From positions 142,235,297 through 142,299,296 of the forward strand of contig NC_133663.1 of the NCBI RefSeq assembly GCF_037893015.1: 64,000 nucleotides of DNA. Direction: 5' to 3'. The notes beneath the pieces are model-generated. The model had not been told where the DNA came from and ran no database searches. It saw only the letters and a list, made by a program, of their open reading frames with translations. Both the position numbers and the translations under genes were made by a program. Below are positions 60,844-64,000 of this stretch, piece by piece. This DNA is from Macrotis lagotis. Its lineage: Eukaryota; Chordata; Mammalia; Peramelemorphia; Peramelidae. Position 1 is the stretch's first letter, and each line of letters opens with the position of its first letter.

Positions 60844-61871
60844 CTTTATATTTACTTCACTCTTTTCAGCCTTTTGACTTTGAGGGAATCTTCTAGTCTC
60901 AAAGATTTATTGATTTAAATTTGTCCAATTCTAATTTTTAGGGTGTTATTTTTTTATGTTAGCTTTTATGTTTCCATTTCCAATTGGTTAATTTTAATTT
61001 TTGCTGTATTGCATTTCTTTTAAAATTGTTCAATTTCAATTTTACTTTACTTTTCCAGTTGGTCAATTTTATTTTTTGAAGAGTTATATTCTTTTTCTTT
61101 TACTTTTAACTTTTAATGGAGTTGATTTCTCCGATCAACTTTTCAAAGTTTTCCTGCATGACTCTCTTTTCTTTTTTCCATTTTTTTCTTCCTCTCTTTG
61201 GTTTTTAAATCCTTTTTTACACTCTTCTATAAGGTTTTGGATTTGTGTGCAGTTCATAGATTCCATTGAGAATTCCCATGTGAGTAATTTTTTATTGCTT
61301 TTTTCTTCTAAGGTACCATTTTTATTATCTCTATTTGTAAATTAGTTTCCTATGTTTAGTGTTTTTAGATTTTTTTTGCCTCCTTTTGATAGTTTGACCT
61401 CTGCTCCTGGTATAGGGAGTATAGTCCCAAAGATTTTGGACTAGGGTTGAGTCTGATCCTATGCAGAAGTTTATTTCCACTTTTTTTTTGGTCTATTCTT
61501 TGCCTATACCCAGTCCTGTCTATTCCCTGATGTTCCCAGGGTACAGACTTAGTTTGCGTTAAGACCCTCCCTGGTGACTTGGTATCTTGCTGCTGAGAAA
61601 TGTGCTGTTGTCTAACTACAAGGACATGGACTGCATTTTGGCTAAAAGGCTCCTCTATCTTTCCCACTCTCTTGTCTTTTTTGTACTTTACTTCCCCTTT
61701 TCCCTCTGAAGAGAGATCTTCACTGAAGATGCACCATGATGTCTACAGTTGAAAACTTGCTTTGCTCTTTACTTTTTTGTAGTTTAAATGTCTTGATGTC
61801 ACTGTAAAGGAAGAGCTCTAGGAGCATGCTAGCTTCATGCTGCCCTCTTATCTTCACTCTTGGAGTCCTCA
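60844..61871 (-). mobile_element. H2: 5' UTR and ORF1 N-terminal part
   Basis: Minus strand. The 5' UTR (61400-61871) closely parallels the L3 5' UTR (60390-60843): shared 'agatcttcactgaagat', 'gtctacagttgaaaactt' and 'gctagcttcatgctgccctc' versus '..cttcaggcagccatctg'. The ORF1 coiled coil follows (60870-61390), rich in 'caattggaaa..'-type heptads. It stops at the L3 insertion point and resumes at 41558. TSDs with H1 (61872-61892) and L3 (60844-60862) fix both edges. Confidence 0.75.
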
Positions 61872-62809
61872 ATTCTATATTTTAACGAATTATGTTCCTC
61901 AGTGAGCTTTTGTATCCCTTTTTATTTCATTTGGTCATTTCTACTTTTTAATGTTTTCTTCTCATTATTGGTTTTTTTATCTCTTTTTCTATTTGGTCTA
62001 TTCTGGCTTTTAACTTATTTTATTATTTTAGTTTTTTAGTTTTTTAGATTTTTTCAAGGCAATGGGGTTAAATGGCTTGCTCAAAGCCACATGGCTAGGT
62101 AATTATTAAGTGTCTGAGGCCGGATTTGAACTCAAGTACTTCTGACTCCAAGGCCAGTGCTCTATCCACTATGCCACCTACCTGCCCAAGCTGTTATTTC
62201 CTTAATTATATTATTTGTTGTTGTTCTTCCTTCACTAAACTGCTGACTTGGCTTTCATAATATTCCTATATCACTTTCATGTGTCTCCCCAATTTTTTTT
62301 TATCAACTTCCCCCTAACTTCCTTGTCAAAATCTTTTTTAAACTCTCTCATGACCTGAAACCAATTCATATATTTCTTGGAGGCTTTGGATGTAAAATCT
62401 TTGACTTCATATCTTCCTTATGACTGTAGAAACTGCCTATGATTAGATTTTTTCTTCTTTTGTTTTCTCATTTCTATGACTTGATTTTAACTCTTTGTTA
62501 ACATGGAGCTCTACTTCCAGACTGAAGGGTACACTGTCCCAAGTTTTTGAGTTTTGTGCAGCTGTATTCAGAGATACTTCTAGGGATCTAAAAGTTTTCA
62601 GGTCTTATGATCCAAGGAGAGGTTTGTATCATTCTCCTGACTTACGCTCTGGTCTGTAGTTGACCACAAGCACTTGTTTTTGCCCTGGAACTGTGACAAG
62701 TGTCCCTGCTTATTTTGTACAGCAATCTCTGTTGTGCTTCTGCTCCTTTTCCTGGGACTGGGAATGAAGACAGAAAATCTGTCTGAGTATATGAAAAGCA
62801 ACAGAGTAT
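61872..62809 (-). mobile_element. H1: ORF1 N-terminal part and inner 5' UTR
   Basis: Minus strand, continuing 40378. ORF1 coiled coil at 61893-62460, aligning with H4 47105-47510. The 5' UTR at 62470-62809 ('tgtagttgaccacaagcact' matches H4 near 47812). Broken by one SINE and, at 62810, by an L1 3' fragment. Confidence 0.75.
62035..62188 (-). repeat. SINE (WSINE1-type), minus strand, in H1 ORF1
   Basis: Reverse-complement SINE ('aaggcaatggggttaaatgg' to 'atgccacctacctgccc'). The TSD is unclear. Confidence 0.88.
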
Positions 62810-63071
62810 ATTTTTAAAATTATTTATTTTCATCCCATATGTATATGCATATTTCAAAGTTACAAAATATCCCTCCACCATCCCTTCACTCCCCCATCCC
62901 CTCAGAAAAAAACAGTGAGGTTAGCATTTTTCATACATATTTTGTTAAACATGTTCACAAATTAGTCATTTTTGCATAAAGAATTAGGATAAAGGGAAAG
63001 AGATACACAGGAGATAATTTTTATTAAGTGTTCATCAGATTTGGAAGGGTTGTTTTGTGTTTGTGTGCATT

Positions 63072-63123
<52 letters not shown>

Positions 63124-63165
63124 GTTTTGTTTTTATTCCTCAGGTTGAGCATGAAAAGGAACAGT
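62810..63165 (-). mobile_element. 5'-truncated L1 3' UTR fragment in H1 5' UTR
   Basis: Minus-strand L1 3' end matching L3 41578-41870: 'ggattaagggaaagagatac'-type stretch at 62985-63010, then 'tttggaagggttgtttt' (63041). It contains a (TG)n run (63073-63121) not shared by L3. Confidence 0.75.
63073..63121. repeat. (TG)n microsatellite
   Basis: About 22 TG units inside the L1 3' fragment. Confidence 0.97.
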
Positions 63166-63686
63166 CTTCCCTCAAAGATAGCAAAGAGAGTCTTGTAATC
63201 TCCTTCCTACTTCATTACCATCCGCAGGCTGAGAATTCTAGAAGCAGCAGCTGCAGTTGATTCAATTACTACTGAAACCTGCTCCTGATTGACTAGGATC
63301 CTTTCTCCACTGCTGAGATCTACATTTGTACTGTGCTCTACTCTCACTCTGGGATGACTAACTTTTCCTCTTGACCTTCTAATTTGTACTTGACAATATC
63401 TGGTATGAGAGATCTGAAAAATGCCCCAAATGGCTCTGTCCCAGACACTCCACTTCCTGTTATTGGATTATTGGGGTTGGTCCAAGCTAGTGCAGTCCAC
63501 CCTGCACTGCATGCCTCTCACCCTGTGCAACATGATCTTCCATGTTATCTTGGGCTGGAAAATTATTTCACTCCATCCTTTCGTGAGTTCTGCCAATCTA
63601 GAAATTGTTTAAAGGTATTTGCAGTGGTTTGGGAGAGACCTCCAGTGAATCTGTTTCTTTATTCCATCATCTTGGCTCTGCCTCCC
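63166..63686 (-). mobile_element. H1: 5' end
   Basis: Minus strand. The end '..ggcagagccaagatgatgga' (63663-63686) is the same head as H4 at 48450-48473. 'cttgggctggaaaattattt' (63549) matches 'ccttggcctggaaaacttcc' of H4 (48317). This is the outermost 5' boundary of the nest. Confidence 0.8.
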
Positions 63687-64000
63687 ATAATATTTTTAAA
63701 AAGTATATTTTCTATTTTTACTTTTTATAAAATACTTTTCAAAGGTAGAAAAGTTCAAGTATGCTTTCTTAGCAGAAGAATTTCCAAAATGCCCTATTAC
63801 AATTTAGATTTAACATTTTGATATCAAACACCAGATTTCAATAACTTCAATATTTAAAAAATTGATTTAATTATTTTCACTATCATTTTCATAAAGATAT
63901 GTGGCTTGCCATTTTACTTTTCTCAGTAAAATCAGACACATTGTATACTGCTAGTCACATACTGAAAGCTCACGTAATATCTTTAATTACAATAATCATA
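63687..64000. other. AT-rich DNA outside the nest
   Basis: No repeat or coding signal recognised. It is presumably the original genomic DNA into which H1 inserted. Confidence 0.5.

Noticed and set aside
63384-63821. 145-codon plus-strand frame at the right end
   Set aside because: Antisense to the H1 5' UTR and running into flanking DNA; no domain and no homologous frame in the H4 leader.

Overview
This window is AT-rich, intergenic vertebrate DNA packed with retroelements. No line of evidence supports an intact protein-coding gene, tRNA, rRNA or CRISPR array. Eighteen copies of a tRNA-derived SINE (A box TGGCACAGTGG, B box near GAGTTCAAATC, 3' end 'gccacttaacccc..ttgccttgcaaaaa') plus several L1-type LINEs that begin with '..ccaagatggcagag' point to a marsupial. 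The SINE form 'taataattacctagctgtgtggccttggg' looks like the WSINE1-type family of Australian marsupials rather than the opossum form; a dasyurid is my best guess, from memory of these families and not from a search.

Layout. (1) 1-12.5 kb: an old plus-strand L1 (La) is split by a younger unit at 1472-9107. That unit has a duplicated head (Lb, 5' UTR plus ORF1 N-terminus) followed by a nearly whole L1 (Lc). Eight SINEs lie in or at the edge of these elements. (2) 12.5-17.0 kb: low-repeat AT-rich DNA with a MAR1-like SINE and a possible conserved noncoding block. (3) 17.0-23.0 kb: a plus-strand L1 (Ld) with both ends and target-site duplications (TSDs) but most of its endonuclease missing. (4) 23.0-35.4 kb: mostly unassigned AT-rich DNA, microsatellites, old SINEs, an old minus-strand L1 3' half (Le, 26-28 kb), and a second possible conserved block near 34 kb. 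(5) 35.4-63.7 kb: one 28-kb nest of minus-strand LINEs.

The nest reads like Russian dolls. H1 is the outermost element; it carries ORF1 and shows no ORF2, as in HAL1 half-LINEs. H1 is split by H2 (also without visible ORF2). H2 is split by L3, a full-length L1. L3 is split by H4 (a third ORF2-less element) and by a plus-strand L1, L5. L5 in turn carries a SINE and a solo LTR. H1 also took a processed GAPDH pseudogene (15-bp perfect TSD) and a pogo/Tigger-like DNA transposon relic within about 185 bp of its own ORF1 sequence. Most joins are supported by TSD-like matches and by LINE reading order resuming across the insert.

These parts do not form a pathway. The informative content is the order of insertions, the repeated recovery of ORF1-only LINEs, and a few small rearrangements: a 68-bp internal duplication in Lc, endonuclease loss in Ld, and a head duplication in Lb/Lc. 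Coordinates of old element edges are good to roughly 5-30 bases unless a TSD is quoted.
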